From the NCBI GenBank assembly GCA_002344975.1, contig DDUV01000010.1, forward strand, positions 1 through 64,000: 64,000 nucleotides of DNA, read 5' to 3'. Within the stretch, counting starts at the first letter, position 1; the number at the start of each line of letters is the position of its first letter. The stretch is from Saprospiraceae bacterium UBA2329. Its GTDB lineage: Bacteria > Bacteroidota > Bacteroidia > Chitinophagales > Saprospiraceae. Positions 33,050-42,477 of the stretch are shown in pieces. The notes beneath the pieces are model-generated. The model saw nothing but the letters and a program-made list of their open reading frames with translations, did not search any database and was not told where the DNA came from. The position numbers and the translations under genes were made by a program.

Positions 33050-33826
33050 ATGCACATCCTCTCCATCACCGCCGACAACATCAACCGCGAGCACATTTGC
33101 TGCGCCATCGGCAACGACAAAGAAAATACGCGCCGCGCCCAGGGCAAAAAAGACTGGCTCAGCAATCGCTTTTCGGAAGGCTTGATTTTCAAACGTTTCG
33201 ATGCGCGAGGCAAGATTTTCGTCGAATACGTGCCCATCGAAACCGTGTGGAAACCATTAGTGGGTAAAAATTATATGGTCATCAACTGCCTGTGGGTTTC
33301 CGGTCAGTTCAAAGGTCAGGGTTTGTCCAAACAACTGCTCGACGAATGCCTGCACGATGCCCGTTCTGCCGGGATGGATGGTATAGCCGTAGTGACGAGT
33401 ACCAAGGTAAAGCCCTTTCTGACCGATAAAAAATTCTATCTCCGGCATGGTTTTGAAACAGTGGATACAGCGCCGCCTTATTTCGAGTTGCTGGCCCTGA
33501 AGTTCCGACCCGATGCGCTCAATCCCCATTTTGCCGATCATGTAAAAAACGGCAGCACCCATCAGGCGAGGCCTGGTTTTACGTTCGTTTATTCCAACCA
33601 ATGCCCGTTTATGGAAGATTACGGCGGCAGGGTTTATGTAGAAATGGCCCGGCAACATGGCTTTGAGGCGCAGGCCATCCAACTGAAAAATTTTGAAGAA
33701 GCGCAGCAACTCGGCAGCCCTTTCGGCACTTTCGGCGCCTGGTTCGACGGAGCTTTTCAGTTTCACGAACTGATGACGGAGGCGAAGTTTGAACAATATC
33801 TCAATAGCTTGAAAAATGGACAATAA
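33050..33826 (+). CDS. GNAT acetyltransferase with C-terminal YoaP-like domain
   Basis: The 258-aa product has a GNAT core with the acetyl-CoA loop VSGQFKGQGLSKQLLDECL (about residues 85-103). A second domain beginning FTFVYSNQCPFMEDY contains a thioredoxin-like Cys-Pro and ends GTFGAWFDGAFQFHELM, as in YoaP-type proteins. The substrate is unknown. Its 3' end overlaps the next gene by 11 nt, implying coupled translation. Confidence 0.85.
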   Translation: MHILSITADNINREHICCAIGNDKENTRRAQGKKDWLSNRFSEGLIFKRFDARGKIFVEYVPIETVWKPLVGKNYMVINCLWVSGQFKGQGLSKQLLDECLHDARSAGMDGIAVVTSTKVKPFLTDKKFYLRHGFETVDTAPPYFELLALKFRPDALNPHFADHVKNGSTHQARPGFTFVYSNQCPFMEDYGGRVYVEMARQHGFEAQAIQLKNFEEAQQLGSPFGTFGAWFDGAFQFHELMTEAKFEQYLNSLKNGQ

Positions 33827-34751
33827 TCTCATTATAAACTGGTTGTGCGAAGGCGATGTAGCCATTCAATATCAAACTTACCGAGACTTGATGGGTGTGC
33901 CGAGGCCCGATTTGCAGCAGCGCATCAGCAGCGAGGGCTGGGGCCGGGCCTTTTTGGAAAAACAAAACCCCGACGGGCATTGGGGACAAAAGTATTATCA
34001 ACCCAAATGGGTTTCGACGCACTACACCCTGCTCGATCTGAAAAACCTGCAAATTAAGCCCGATCTGCCCCAAATCCGCCAGATCATAGACCGCGTTTTG
34101 AAAACCGAAAAAGGCCCCGACGGCGGTGTGCTCCCCATCGGAACAAGCAAGAGAAGCGACGTGTGCGTCAACGGCATGTTGCTGAATGTAGCTGCCTATT
34201 TTCGGGCCGAGGAGGCTGATTTGCAATCTATTGTAGACTTTTTATTGTCGGAACGGGTGGCCGACGGAGGATTCAATTGCAGATCGAATGGACAAGGCTG
34301 CGTACACAGCTCGCTGCATTCGACCCTCTCGGTGGCGGAGGGCATTCTGGAATATCAGCAAAACGGATACGCTTACCGATTGCCGGAATTGTTGGCCGCT
34401 GCTGCCACCTCGCAAGAGTTCATGCTTATGCACCGCCTATTTAAATCAGACAAAACCGGCGCCGTCATAGATGTCAGAATGACCAAACTCCCATATCCGA
34501 GCCGTTGGAAATACGACATTTTGCGCGCGCTGGATTATTTCCAAAAGGCTGCCTTGCCCTACGACGCCCGCATGGAGGATGCCTTGCAATTGTTGCTCCA
34601 AAAACGCCTGCCCGAAGGCCGCTGGAAATTACAGTCGGGATACGCCGGGCAAGTGCATTTCAATATGGAAAAAGCCGGGCAGCCCAGTCGCTGGAATACC
34701 TTGCGGGCGCTGCGGGTATTGAGGAGGTACGGAGAAACGATGTTTTCCTAA
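33816..34751 (+). CDS. Alpha/alpha-toroid (prenyltransferase/squalene-cyclase-like) protein
   Basis: The 311-aa protein contains repeated helices with QNPDGHWGQKYYQPKW, ADGGFNCRSNGQGCVHSSLHST and LPEGRWKLQSGY, the QW-like turns of the terpenoid cyclase/prenyltransferase toroid. It lacks the DxDD motif of squalene cyclases, so it is probably not a cyclase. Stand-alone toroids of this size are common and uncharacterised. It overlaps the GNAT gene and precedes an NTF2-like gene. Confidence 0.8.
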   Translation: MDNNLIINWLCEGDVAIQYQTYRDLMGVPRPDLQQRISSEGWGRAFLEKQNPDGHWGQKYYQPKWVSTHYTLLDLKNLQIKPDLPQIRQIIDRVLKTEKGPDGGVLPIGTSKRSDVCVNGMLLNVAAYFRAEEADLQSIVDFLLSERVADGGFNCRSNGQGCVHSSLHSTLSVAEGILEYQQNGYAYRLPELLAAAATSQEFMLMHRLFKSDKTGAVIDVRMTKLPYPSRWKYDILRALDYFQKAALPYDARMEDALQLLLQKRLPEGRWKLQSGYAGQVHFNMEKAGQPSRWNTLRALRVLRRYGETMFS

Positions 34752-34789
34752 CTTCGCCGCTCATTTTTATCATTAATACAACACAAGCC

Positions 34790-35197
34790 ATGAACGGCAG
34801 GCAATTAGTACAACAATACTACGACTACTTCAACCAGCAAAACTGGGGCGGTATGCTCAGTTTGCTCAGCGACGACGTGATACACGAAGTCAATCAGGGT
34901 GGAACGCGCACGGGCAAAGACCTGTACCGGGATTTTTTGGCTCACATGGATCATTGCTACGAGGAAACCCTCAGTGATATGGTGTTGATGTCGGATGAGA
35001 GCGGCCACCGCATCGCCTGCGAGTTTGTGGTGAACGGCATTTATAAAAATACCGACGGCAGCCTGCCACAGGCCACCGGCCAAACCTACCAACTGCCCGC
35101 CGGCGCTTTTCTGGAGGTATCCGACGGCAAAATTCAGCGGGTAACGACCTATTACAACCTGCCCTTGTGGCTCCGGCTGATCGGGGCGGGTGAGTGA
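34790..35197 (+). CDS. SnoaL/NTF2-like protein (ketosteroid-isomerase-related)
   Basis: This 135-aa protein has the NTF2-like opening QLVQQYYDYFNQQNWGGMLSLL, then a core containing DVIHEVNQGGTRTGKD and a last strand reading GKIQRVTTYYNLPLWL. The family includes isomerases, hydratases and binding proteins; the substrate is unknown. ATG 34790 is used because the longer frame runs antisense-like through the upstream gene. Confidence 0.85.
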   Translation: MNGRQLVQQYYDYFNQQNWGGMLSLLSDDVIHEVNQGGTRTGKDLYRDFLAHMDHCYEETLSDMVLMSDESGHRIACEFVVNGIYKNTDGSLPQATGQTYQLPAGAFLEVSDGKIQRVTTYYNLPLWLRLIGAGE

Positions 35198-35216
35198 CCA
35201 CAAGGGGGCAATCGTT

Positions 35217-35615
35217 CTAAGACTTTGCCCGCACCCGGTTGTTTTTGGGGTTGTGTTCTAATTCCACCAAGCCCAGTTCTTCCAGCAGCGGCGGCACATA
35301 CATGCCGAAGCGGCCCCGGAAGCCTTTTTTGAGGCCGTACCAGCCGCCCAGCGGATTTTCAGGCGAGCGGCCCCAGGCCTCCACCGTGCCTGGTTTGGCT
35401 TCCTTTTGTTCGTCGGCAGCGCCCAATTCCATCCAATCGCCGTGCGCCTGCAGCATGGCCACGGTGTCTTCGATGCAGCGCTGGTCGTAGTGCAATATAG
35501 TGGAGCCTACTTTGCACACGATGATGCTTTTTTCATCGTCTCGCCACATCTGGTATTCGGCGGTACCGGGAGCGGTTTTGAGCTGCCAGGGATTTTCTTT
35601 GGTTCCTTTTTCCAT
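35217..35615 (-). CDS. Conserved small protein of unknown function
   Basis: The 132-aa product starts MEKGTKENPWQLKTAPGTAEYQ and has conserved-looking blocks HYDQRCIEDTVAMLQAHGDW, KPGTVEAWGRSPENPLGGWY and GFRGRFGMYVPPLLEELGLV. I recognise it as a widespread uncharacterised family but can name no function. There is no signal or membrane segment. The ATG at 35615 is preferred to 35651. It is divergent from the Crp/Fnr gene. Confidence 0.75.
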   Translation of the reverse strand: MEKGTKENPWQLKTAPGTAEYQMWRDDEKSIIVCKVGSTILHYDQRCIEDTVAMLQAHGDWMELGAADEQKEAKPGTVEAWGRSPENPLGGWYGLKKGFRGRFGMYVPPLLEELGLVELEHNPKNNRVRAKS

Positions 35616-35762
35616 GGTATAAATATTTGAGAGTGAGGTGAATGCCGGCAATGGTCATTAATGAGAGCAAGGTACGGTTTTTTTACGGCACAGGCAAATG
35701 ATGGCCGCATGTGCAGCATTTTTAACAAAAAAGGCCAATTTTGCACCTTCAATATGCTCGTC

Positions 35763-36347
35763 ATGGCTTCTCTTTCCGACCGCATCGGCCAATTTTTCAA
35801 CCCATTCCAACCGGCTCCGGCGGCGCTGTGGGAGGGTTTTGCAGAGCGTATGCACTTCCGGCGATTTGAAAAAAATGAGATCGTAAAGGAGTCCGGCGAC
35901 ACAGAGCGCTACCTTTCTTTTGTTGTTGCCGGTGTGGGCGGCGTGTTTGCCTGGCGGGATGAACGGGAGGTTTGCCTCGATTTTTCTTTTGAAAATCAGT
36001 TCTTTGGCGATTATGCTTCGTTTCTGCGGCAAGGTCCAAGCCCTGTTTTTACCCAAGCCGTGGAGCCGCTCGAAATGTACAGCATCGCTCATCACGATTT
36101 GGAGCAGTTGTATGCGGCCTCGCCGGAGGGCATTCGTCTGGCGAGGGCTGCTGCCGAGTCGCTGTTCATCGAAAGCCAGCAACGACAACTTGACCTCCTT
36201 ACGAAAACTGCCGAAGAGCGCTACCGGGAGCTTTTGGCGCACTACCCCGACGCCCTGCTCCGACTGCCCCAAAAACACATCGCTTCCTGGCTGGGCATTA
36301 CCCCCGAAAGTCTGAGCCGCATTCGGAAGGCGGTGGCTTCTGTGTGA
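35763..36347 (+). CDS. Crp/Fnr-family transcriptional regulator
   Basis: The 194-aa protein has a cyclic-nucleotide-binding-type beta-barrel (FRRFEKNEIVKESGDTERYLSFV... FGDYASFL) and a shortened helix-turn-helix ending (LPQKHIASWLGITPESLSRIRK). It lacks the Cys cluster of oxygen-sensing FNR. Bacteroidota carry many such regulators. It is a formal candidate for the TGAC-N4-GTCA sites of nor/nos, but it is 18 kb away and nothing ties it to them. ATG 35754 is an alternative start. A perfect hairpin follows the stop. Confidence 0.88.
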   Translation: MASLSDRIGQFFNPFQPAPAALWEGFAERMHFRRFEKNEIVKESGDTERYLSFVVAGVGGVFAWRDEREVCLDFSFENQFFGDYASFLRQGPSPVFTQAVEPLEMYSIAHHDLEQLYAASPEGIRLARAAAESLFIESQQRQLDLLTKTAEERYRELLAHYPDALLRLPQKHIASWLGITPESLSRIRKAVASV

Positions 36348-36360
36348 GTGTAAAATTTGG

Positions 36361-36397
36361 CTATTGAAGGAGTGACTGGCAGTCACTCCTTCAATAG
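36361..36397. repeat. Perfect 17-bp hairpin after the Crp/Fnr gene
   Basis: CTATTGAAGGAGTGACT pairs with its exact complement around loop GGC. No T run follows on the plus strand. The arm core GAAGGAGTGACT is closely related to GAAGGGGTGACT in the hairpin at 54963-55114 numbering region 54963-55014, so this looks like a dispersed palindrome as well as a likely transcript end. Confidence 0.8.
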
Positions 36398-36491
36398 GGA
36401 CGACATTCCATTTTTCTTACCATACATCAATTTTTTATCGCTACCCACCCCGCCATCTTTGCAGGATCAAATGAACAATCATACTCCTGCC

Positions 36492-37181
36492 ATGAAAAAA
36501 GCATATCTGATTATACCTGTCGTCGCATTGGCCACCCTGGCGCTGCTGCCGCTGAACCGCGTAGTAGCTCCGATGCTGCCGCTGTCTGTTTCCGAAAATC
36601 CTGCCGTCAACCGCATGACGGCAGCCCAACTGCTCACGTTGACGCTGACCGGCCTCGTATTGCTTTTCATTGGAGCTGTCAACCGGCAGGGGTTTCGCAA
36701 ATATTGGCGGCTGGGCGATGTAGCAGCTCCGGCTGAAAAAGTGAGCTGGTTGGGCATCCGGTCGAGCGAATCCTGGCGCAAAGTGGGGACTTCGTTTGCC
36801 ATCATTATTACATTGGCAACAGGCGCTTTCATGTATTTCGGGGTTTATCAAAATACGCCCATTCAATGGATGCCGGCGCTGCCCTGGGTGCTGCTGTTCA
36901 GTATAAGCAATTCATTTTCAGAAGAAATGCTCACCCGATTCAGTCTGGCGGCCGGTTTGGACGGCCTCCTGTCGGGGCGGACCATCAGCCTGTGGAGCGC
37001 CGCTATTTTCGGGGGCGTGCATTACTTCGGCACTCCGGGCGGCGTGCCGGGCGTGCTGATGGCGGGTTTTCTGGGTTGGCTGCTGGCCAAATCTGTGTTG
37101 GAAACCAAAGGATTCGGTTGGGCCTGGTTCATCCATTTTTTGCAGGATGTGGTAATCATTTTTGCGCTGGTGGGGAGGTAG
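36492..37181 (+). CDS. CPBP-family intramembrane metalloprotease
   Basis: The 229-aa membrane protein has about six to seven segments and the three CPBP motifs: EEMLTR (EExxxR), FGGVHYFG (FxxxH) and FIHFLQD (HxxxD). These form the metal-dependent active site of Rce1/CAAX-like proteases. The substrate is unknown. A CATCTTTG -7-like box (36454-36461) lies upstream, so I chose ATG 36492 over 36471. Confidence 0.88.
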   Translation: MKKAYLIIPVVALATLALLPLNRVVAPMLPLSVSENPAVNRMTAAQLLTLTLTGLVLLFIGAVNRQGFRKYWRLGDVAAPAEKVSWLGIRSSESWRKVGTSFAIIITLATGAFMYFGVYQNTPIQWMPALPWVLLFSISNSFSEEMLTRFSLAAGLDGLLSGRTISLWSAAIFGGVHYFGTPGGVPGVLMAGFLGWLLAKSVLETKGFGWAWFIHFLQDVVIIFALVGR

Positions 37182-37312
37182 GCTGCAAATCCAGTTCTCC
37201 TGTCCATCAAAGCGTCTGATTTTGTACAATCTGTTATCTCCACTCAGATATTTCATCTCCCCAAAATTCACTATCCTTGCATGCCTTTCACCTTAAAATA
37301 AAACGCAACGCC

Positions 37313-40300
37313 ATGCAAGCTGCCCGTTTCCTCCTGCCTATCCTTTGCATTTTCGGCCTTTCGGCAACCCTGCCCGCGCCGGCCCAGGCGCAAGATAAAG
37401 CACTCATCGTCAATGGATTTGAACGAAAAATTTCCGGTGACGACTTCTGGTATCACTCCTCCATTCCTGTAGCCAAATCCAGCCTGCTCATCCGCGCCAC
37501 CGACGGCCAATCCTCTATGGAATGGGCCACTGCGCCCGCCCTGATGCTCACCAAGGAAGAGCGCGTGAACTTTGTATGGCTGGCAGGCATCGGTTCTTCG
37601 CCGGGCAAAGCGAGTTTCGATCTGGCGGTCAACGGAGTACAACAATTTACCTTCTGGGCCGATGGCGCCGATGAATGGAAACTCGACGCGCCCGACGGCT
37701 CTACGCTCTCTTTTCGCAAAGACATGATTGACCAACACGGCGACCGCTTCGGTTTTATGACCCTCTCCGTGCCTGCCGCCTCCCTTCGCACCGGGCAGCC
37801 GCTGTCCATTCGCGTCATCGGCGGCCGTTTCAACAAGACCTCCTGGTACATGACTTTCCAGTTTCCCATTGAGAGCGGACTGAACATCTCGGCGCTGCCG
37901 GCGGTCTTTCAGCAGGCCGGCCAATCGCACCAACTCGGCGTGGCCGGCATCCTGCATTTCGGAGCGCCCACAACGGCCAAGGTCTGGCTCGACGGCCGAC
38001 TCATAGAGCAAACGCCCCTGCAATTCGGCTATAATTTTGTAAAACTCCGCCTGCCGGTCGTACAAAATCCGACCACAGTTACCTATCGCCTCGATGTGGC
38101 CGGCCGTTCCTGGAAAGGCAAACTGGAACTTCGTCCGGTGCGGCACTGGCGCGTCAATTTTGTGCAACATTCCCACACCGACATCGGCTATACCCGCTCG
38201 CAAACGGAAATCTTAGCCGAACACCTCCGCTACATTGACTACGCCCTCGACTACTGCGACCTCACCGACAACTACCCCGATGCGGCCAAATTCAGGTGGA
38301 CCTGCGAGGCGTCCTGGGCCGTGGACGAGTACCTCCGCAGCAGGCCCCGGCAACAAATCGAACGGCTGAAAAAGCGCGTGGCCGAAGGCCGCATCGAACT
38401 CACCGGCATGTATTTCAATTTCAACGAACTGCCCGACGAAGCCACCCTCGCGGCCTCACTCCAACCACTGCGCCGCATCCGGGAACAAGGCATGCCCCTG
38501 AAAACCGCCATGCAAAACGACGTCAACGGCATCGGCTGGAGCCTTTGCGATTATTTCAGCGATCTGGGCGTCCGGTACCTCAACATGGGCACCCACGGCC
38601 ACCGCGCGCTCATCTGTTTCGACAAGCCTACGCTCTTTTGGTGGGAATCGCCTTCCGGCAAACGCATGCTGGCTTTCCGCGCCGAACACTACATGACCGG
38701 CAACACGGTTTTCAAAATTCACGCCGGCGATTTCAACGTCTTTGAGTCGGAACTGCTGGCCTACCTCGCCGCCTTAGAGGCCAAAGGCTACCAGTACGAT
38801 CTCATTTCCATCCAACATTCGGGCTATCTGGTGGACAACGCGCCGCCCTCCACCATGGCCTCCGATATGATCCGCCAGTGGAACGAAAAATACACCTGGC
38901 CGAAACTGAAAACTGCCTCTGCTACCGAGTTTTTTGAAGAAATGGAACAAAAACACAGCGCTGATTTTCAGACCATTCGCGGCGCCTGGCCCGACTGGTG
39001 GACTGACGGATTCGGCGCTTCCGCCCGCGAAGTGGCCGCTACCCGCATGGCTCAAAGCGACCTCATAGCCAATACCGCCGCACTGACGATGGCCGCCCTC
39101 AACGGCGCCGAAATGCCCTCCAAAATTGCCGACCGCATCGGGGAAACCAACTCGGCCCTGTTGTTTTACACCGAACACACCGTGGGCTACCACGCCAGTG
39201 TGCGCGAGCCTTTTCACCGCTACACCATGGAGCAACGGGCCATCAAGGAGGCCTACGCCTGGGAAGCCGCCCGCCGTGCCAAAATGCTGGGCGCCGAAAC
39301 GATGGGGCTGTTGCAAAGCTACGTCGCGCGAGAGCAGGAGCCGGCTTTGATCGTGTACAATACCCTCAACTGGGCGCGCAGTGGCTTGGTCAAAGTGTAT
39401 ATTGACCACCAGATTTTGCCGCGCTTCACGCCGTTCACCCTCACAGATCAAAGCGGAAAAACCATACAAGCACAGCCCGTAGAGCATCATTCCGACGGCA
39501 CTTACTGGGCCGTCTGGGTGGATGATGTGCCCGCTTTCGGCTACAAAAAATGGGTGCTCCGGCTGCGCAAGAACGAAAAGACGCCGCCGCCCATCAGGTT
39601 GGCCCAATCGCCGCAAGTACTTGAAAACGAATGGTATAAAATTGAAATAGACACGGCCAAAGGCGCTGTTGCCGGCATTCTCGACAAGGAAACCGGCCTG
39701 CAACTCGTGGACAAAAAAGCGCCCTGGAAACTCGGCGAATTTATTTACGAACGCTTAGACAACCGCGCTCAGATGGAGGCTTTCAAACTCGATAATTTCA
39801 CCCGCGAAGGCTTGGAAAAAGTCTGGTTCGATGCCTCTGAACCCGGCGATGTGTGGGATGCCCTGCGCTTCCGGGGCGACACCCGCGCTGCGCACAGTCA
39901 GGGCGGTTTTGAACTGGAAATCAGGCTGTTCCACACGGCCAAGCGCATTGACCTCGCCTTCTCCATCGAGAAAAAATTAGTCACCGATCCGGAGGGCATT
40001 TACATCGCCTTTCCGCTGGCCCTCGACGACGGCCAATTGGCTTTTGATGTGCAGGGCGGCGAAGTACGCGCCGGCATAGACCAGATTCCCGGCTCAGCCA
40101 ACGACTGGAACACCGTGCAAAACTACGCCCGCCTCTGGAACGACGCGGCGCAGATTGTGCTCAGTTCCGCCGAGATTCCGCTCATGCAGTTCGGCGGCAT
40201 CAACACGGGGCGCTACCAGGCCGGCGCCAAGCCTGCAGGCACTCACCTCTTCGGCTGGCCGATGAACAACTACTGGACCACCAATTTCAATGCCGACCAG

Positions 40301-40690
40301 CACGGCGGGCATACCTGGCTCTACTCGCTGACAAGCGCTGCCGGCCATGCCTTGCAAGACGCGGCGCGCTTTGGTTGGGGACACCGCACGCCGTTTTTGG
40401 GGCGGATGATGCCCGGCGGCGGTCGCGGCGATGCGCAGTGGCAGGGTTCCTACCTCCGCGGGTGGCCGGACAACCTGCTCTTAGTGAGTGCAATACCTTC
40501 CGAAGATGGTCGCTCGGCTATTTTTCAAGTGCGGGAAATAGGTGGAAAAACGGCTGTGCTGACCTTGCAAAACCATCTCAGCGGTGCTCCCTTAGATGTG
40601 CAGAGGGTGGATGCCACCGGTTGGCCGGTACCGAAGGGCGGCGCGCAGTTGGAGGCCTGGGAGAGTGGTTTTTTCAGGGTGCGGTGGTAA
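37313..40690 (+). CDS. GH38-like alpha-mannosidase-type glycoside hydrolase, exported
   Basis: The 1125-aa protein has a signal peptide cut near PAQAQD and beta-sandwich domains up to about residue 270. The GH38 catalytic domain has the metal motif H286-S-H288-T-D290 and the probable nucleophile D403 in MQNDVNGIGW. C-terminal beta domains of the mannosidase type end near 1125. GH38 enzymes cleave alpha-mannosides using Zn/Ca; this subfamily may act on other alpha-glycans. It is monocistronic with a near-consensus box TATCCTTG at about 37272. Frame and length are intact. Confidence 0.9.
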   Translation: MQAARFLLPILCIFGLSATLPAPAQAQDKALIVNGFERKISGDDFWYHSSIPVAKSSLLIRATDGQSSMEWATAPALMLTKEERVNFVWLAGIGSSPGKASFDLAVNGVQQFTFWADGADEWKLDAPDGSTLSFRKDMIDQHGDRFGFMTLSVPAASLRTGQPLSIRVIGGRFNKTSWYMTFQFPIESGLNISALPAVFQQAGQSHQLGVAGILHFGAPTTAKVWLDGRLIEQTPLQFGYNFVKLRLPVVQNPTTVTYRLDVAGRSWKGKLELRPVRHWRVNFVQHSHTDIGYTRSQTEILAEHLRYIDYALDYCDLTDNYPDAAKFRWTCEASWAVDEYLRSRPRQQIERLKKRVAEGRIELTGMYFNFNELPDEATLAASLQPLRRIREQGMPLKTAMQNDVNGIGWSLCDYFSDLGVRYLNMGTHGHRALICFDKPTLFWWESPSGKRMLAFRAEHYMTGNTVFKIHAGDFNVFESELLAYLAALEAKGYQYDLISIQHSGYLVDNAPPSTMASDMIRQWNEKYTWPKLKTASATEFFEEMEQKHSADFQTIRGAWPDWWTDGFGASAREVAATRMAQSDLIANTAALTMAALNGAEMPSKIADRIGETNSALLFYTEHTVGYHASVREPFHRYTMEQRAIKEAYAWEAARRAKMLGAETMGLLQSYVAREQEPALIVYNTLNWARSGLVKVYIDHQILPRFTPFTLTDQSGKTIQAQPVEHHSDGTYWAVWVDDVPAFGYKKWVLRLRKNEKTPPPIRLAQSPQVLENEWYKIEIDTAKGAVAGILDKETGLQLVDKKAPWKLGEFIYERLDNRAQMEAFKLDNFTREGLEKVWFDASEPGDVWDALRFRGDTRAAHSQGGFELEIRLFHTAKRIDLAFSIEKKLVTDPEGIYIAFPLALDDGQLAFDVQGGEVRAGIDQIPGSANDWNTVQNYARLWNDAAQIVLSSAEIPLMQFGGINTGRYQAGAKPAGTHLFGWPMNNYWTTNFNADQHGGHTWLYSLTSAAGHALQDAARFGWGHRTPFLGRMMPGGGRGDAQWQGSYLRGWPDNLLLVSAIPSEDGRSAIFQVREIGGKTAVLTLQNHLSGAPLDVQRVDATGWPVPKGGAQLEAWESGFFRVRW

Positions 40691-40818
40691 GGGGCTGCCC
40701 GAAAAAGCATCCGCTTGGATATTTGTCCATCAAGTCAAAAACCCGAAAATCTACCTCAATTCCCCACAACGTCAACAGCGGGCGGCAAAGATGACCGAGT
40801 ACCCCGCAAATGGCATTT

Positions 40819-40836
40819 GTAGCGGAATCCCGCTAC
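40819..40836. repeat. Palindrome overlapping the YdeI-like gene stop
   Basis: GTAGCGG (40819-40825) and CCGCTAC (40830-40836) form a hairpin with a 4-nt loop. On the minus strand its first bases supply the TAG stop at 40835-40833, similar to the other repeat units that begin at stop codons. Confidence 0.65.
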
Positions 40837-41447
40837 TCCTGCATTCCCTTCCCTGCAAAGATTTTCGGCAGGCATTTTTCGATGCGCGTTGTGCGGGTGG
40901 CCGACTGCTTGGGTTGTGAAAAGTGCAACAAATAGCCTCGCTGCCGCCCCGGCGTGAGCGCCTCGAAGGCCTCCCGAAATGCGGGCATCTCTCCGAACTT
41001 GCGCAACAGTTCTTTCGGTAGTTCCGGCGCAGTGCTTTTTTGCACTTTCAGTCCCGCCTTTTCCACTTCAACGGCCTCAAAAATGTATGTTTTCAGGAGT
41101 TCTTCCACCTTCAAAATTTCCTCTGCGCGGGTGAAGCGGGCTATTTTGGCCACCTGCGAGTTTTCGCCGGCGAAACTCAGCAATCCCGGCTCATCTTGCA
41201 ACAGAGAGCCTTTGAAAAAACTGATGATGGCGCCATCTTTGAGCGCGGAAACCATGATGATGTTTTTGCCCTGAAACGTGTAGCAGGGCACGCCCCACTT
41301 ACATTCCTCGTCGAGGCCGCACTCCAGAACGATTCTCCGCAATTCCGTCAGTTCCTGCTGCCAGGTATGCACTTTACATTCGGGCGTGCCGCCGAGCGAG
41401 CAGCGCCCGCAGCCTTCAGAGAGGTAGGTTGCTACGTCGGTGGTCAT
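40833..41447 (-). CDS. YdeI/DUF1801-type protein
   Basis: The 204-aa protein has an N-terminal DUF1801-like fold (WGVPCYTFQGKNIIMVSALKDGAIISFFKG) and a C-terminal YdeI/OmdA helical tail with PELPKELLRKFGEMPAFREAFEALTPGRQRGY...TRTTRIEKCLPKI, quoted in pieces here. Function is unknown; members bind or respond to stress compounds. It is the third gene of the ArsR-AHSA1-YdeI operon, 6 nt after the previous stop. Confidence 0.88.
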   Translation of the reverse strand: MTTDVATYLSEGCGRCSLGGTPECKVHTWQQELTELRRIVLECGLDEECKWGVPCYTFQGKNIIMVSALKDGAIISFFKGSLLQDEPGLLSFAGENSQVAKIARFTRAEEILKVEELLKTYIFEAVEVEKAGLKVQKSTAPELPKELLRKFGEMPAFREAFEALTPGRQRGYLLHFSQPKQSATRTTRIEKCLPKIFAGKGMQE

Positions 41448-41453
41448 TTTTTT

Positions 41454-41918
41454 TCATTTTAATGATTGAACGATCTCTTGCAAACGGTTGTGCGCCATGT
41501 TGATGCCTTGCGCAAAGGGCAATTGCAGCATCTGGTTTTTGTGTTCCAGCGACTTGTACACAATTTGCATACTGAGCCGGCTGCTGTTGTCGCTTAGCTT
41601 TTCAAACTCCAGAAATTCCAATTGTACAGGAAACGGAGTGTTTTCCATTTCAAAAGTGCGCGTGATTTTCACTTCGGGTACAAACTCGTGTATCACCCCG
41701 CTGAACCGATGCTTATGGCCCTTCGGATCGGTGGTTTCAAATTGGTAGGCCCCAAATTTTCGGGCTTCCAAACGCAAAACACTGGTACCCATCCATTGCG
41801 CTACAATATCCGGCTCGACAAAAGCCCTGAAAAGCAATGCCGGCGGCAAGTCGAAATGGCGCGTAATGAGCAAGTCTTGTTTTCCTTCCTCTGTGTGTAT
41901 TTTCGTTTTCAGTTCCAT
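41454..41918 (-). CDS. AHSA1/SRPBCC-domain protein
   Basis: This 154-aa protein fits the activator-of-Hsp90-like START fold: RHFDLPPALLFRAFVEPDIVAQWMG, FSGVIHEFVPEVKITRTFEM and a C-terminal helix QGINMAHNRLQEIVQSL. Such proteins bind hydrophobic ligands, and in this operon type they lie beside an ArsR regulator. It starts 2 nt after the regulator's stop, so the pair is cotranscribed. Confidence 0.92.
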   Translation of the reverse strand: MELKTKIHTEEGKQDLLITRHFDLPPALLFRAFVEPDIVAQWMGTSVLRLEARKFGAYQFETTDPKGHKHRFSGVIHEFVPEVKITRTFEMENTPFPVQLEFLEFEKLSDNSSRLSMQIVYKSLEHKNQMLQLPFAQGINMAHNRLQEIVQSLK

Positions 41919-41920
41919 TG

Positions 41921-42235
41921 TCAGATTTGTTTTTTCATGATGTCTTCCAACTTATCAAACCGTTCTTCCCACATCTGGCGGAAAGGCTCGATGAAATCTA
42001 CTACTTCTTTCATTTTCAAAGGATTCAGATGATAATAAATCTCCCTTCCCTGCTGGTCTTGCTGCACAAGCTCACATTCGGTAAGGATATGAATGTGCCT
42101 GGAAACAGTGGATCGGGCCGAGTCGAAGGAGGCCGCAATAGCTCCTGCCGACATGGATTGTGCCGCCAGCATGAGCAATATGGCCCGGCGGGTAGGATCG
42201 GCGATGGCCTGAAAAACGTCTCTTCTCAAATTCAT
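41921..42235 (-). CDS. ArsR-family transcriptional repressor
   Basis: The 104-aa winged-helix protein (MNLRRDVFQAIADPTRRAIL) has the recognition helix region AGAIAASFDSARSTVSRHIHIL and the wing QDQQGREIYYHLN. No metal-binding Cys pair is seen, so it probably belongs to the non-metal ArsR subgroup that pairs with AHSA1 proteins. ATG 42235 is chosen because an upstream TTG would lie inside the promoter. Two operator-like sites precede it, implying autoregulation. Confidence 0.92.
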   Translation of the reverse strand: MNLRRDVFQAIADPTRRAILLMLAAQSMSAGAIAASFDSARSTVSRHIHILTECELVQQDQQGREIYYHLNPLKMKEVVDFIEPFRQMWEERFDKLEDIMKKQI

Positions 42236-42238
42236 TAT

Positions 42239-42280
42239 GTCGCTATTTGACGACAAATATACGCGTCGTTATTTAACGAC
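42239..42280 (-). promoter_or_regulatory. Promoter with two ArsR operator-like palindromes
   Basis: GTCGTTATTTAACGAC (42265-42280) is a perfect 7-2-7 palindrome. GTCGCTATTTGACGAC (42239-42254) is the same site with two changes, 26 bp away centre to centre. Between them, on the minus strand, lies TATATTTG (42261-42254), an exact -7 box. Repressor dimers would bracket the promoter. Confidence 0.85.
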
Positions 42281-42477
42281 ATATCTTTTTTGAATTTTTT
42301 TTGAAAAAAATTCAACGGGAGTGTTCCTCGAATGCGTAAGGCTTCGATACATATATCACAAAATGCACAAAGCCAAGCGCATATCAAGCTGAGGCTAAGA
42401 AGACAATCAGGATTTTCATCCCGAATTTAATTTGTCGTATCTTGCATCGCCATTCTCACTACCAATTTTATCCAACC

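Noticed and set aside
35763..36347. The Crp/Fnr-family protein as the nor/nos regulator
   Set aside because: Nothing but family membership links it to the TGAC-N4-GTCA sites; it lies far away and Bacteroidota have many paralogues.
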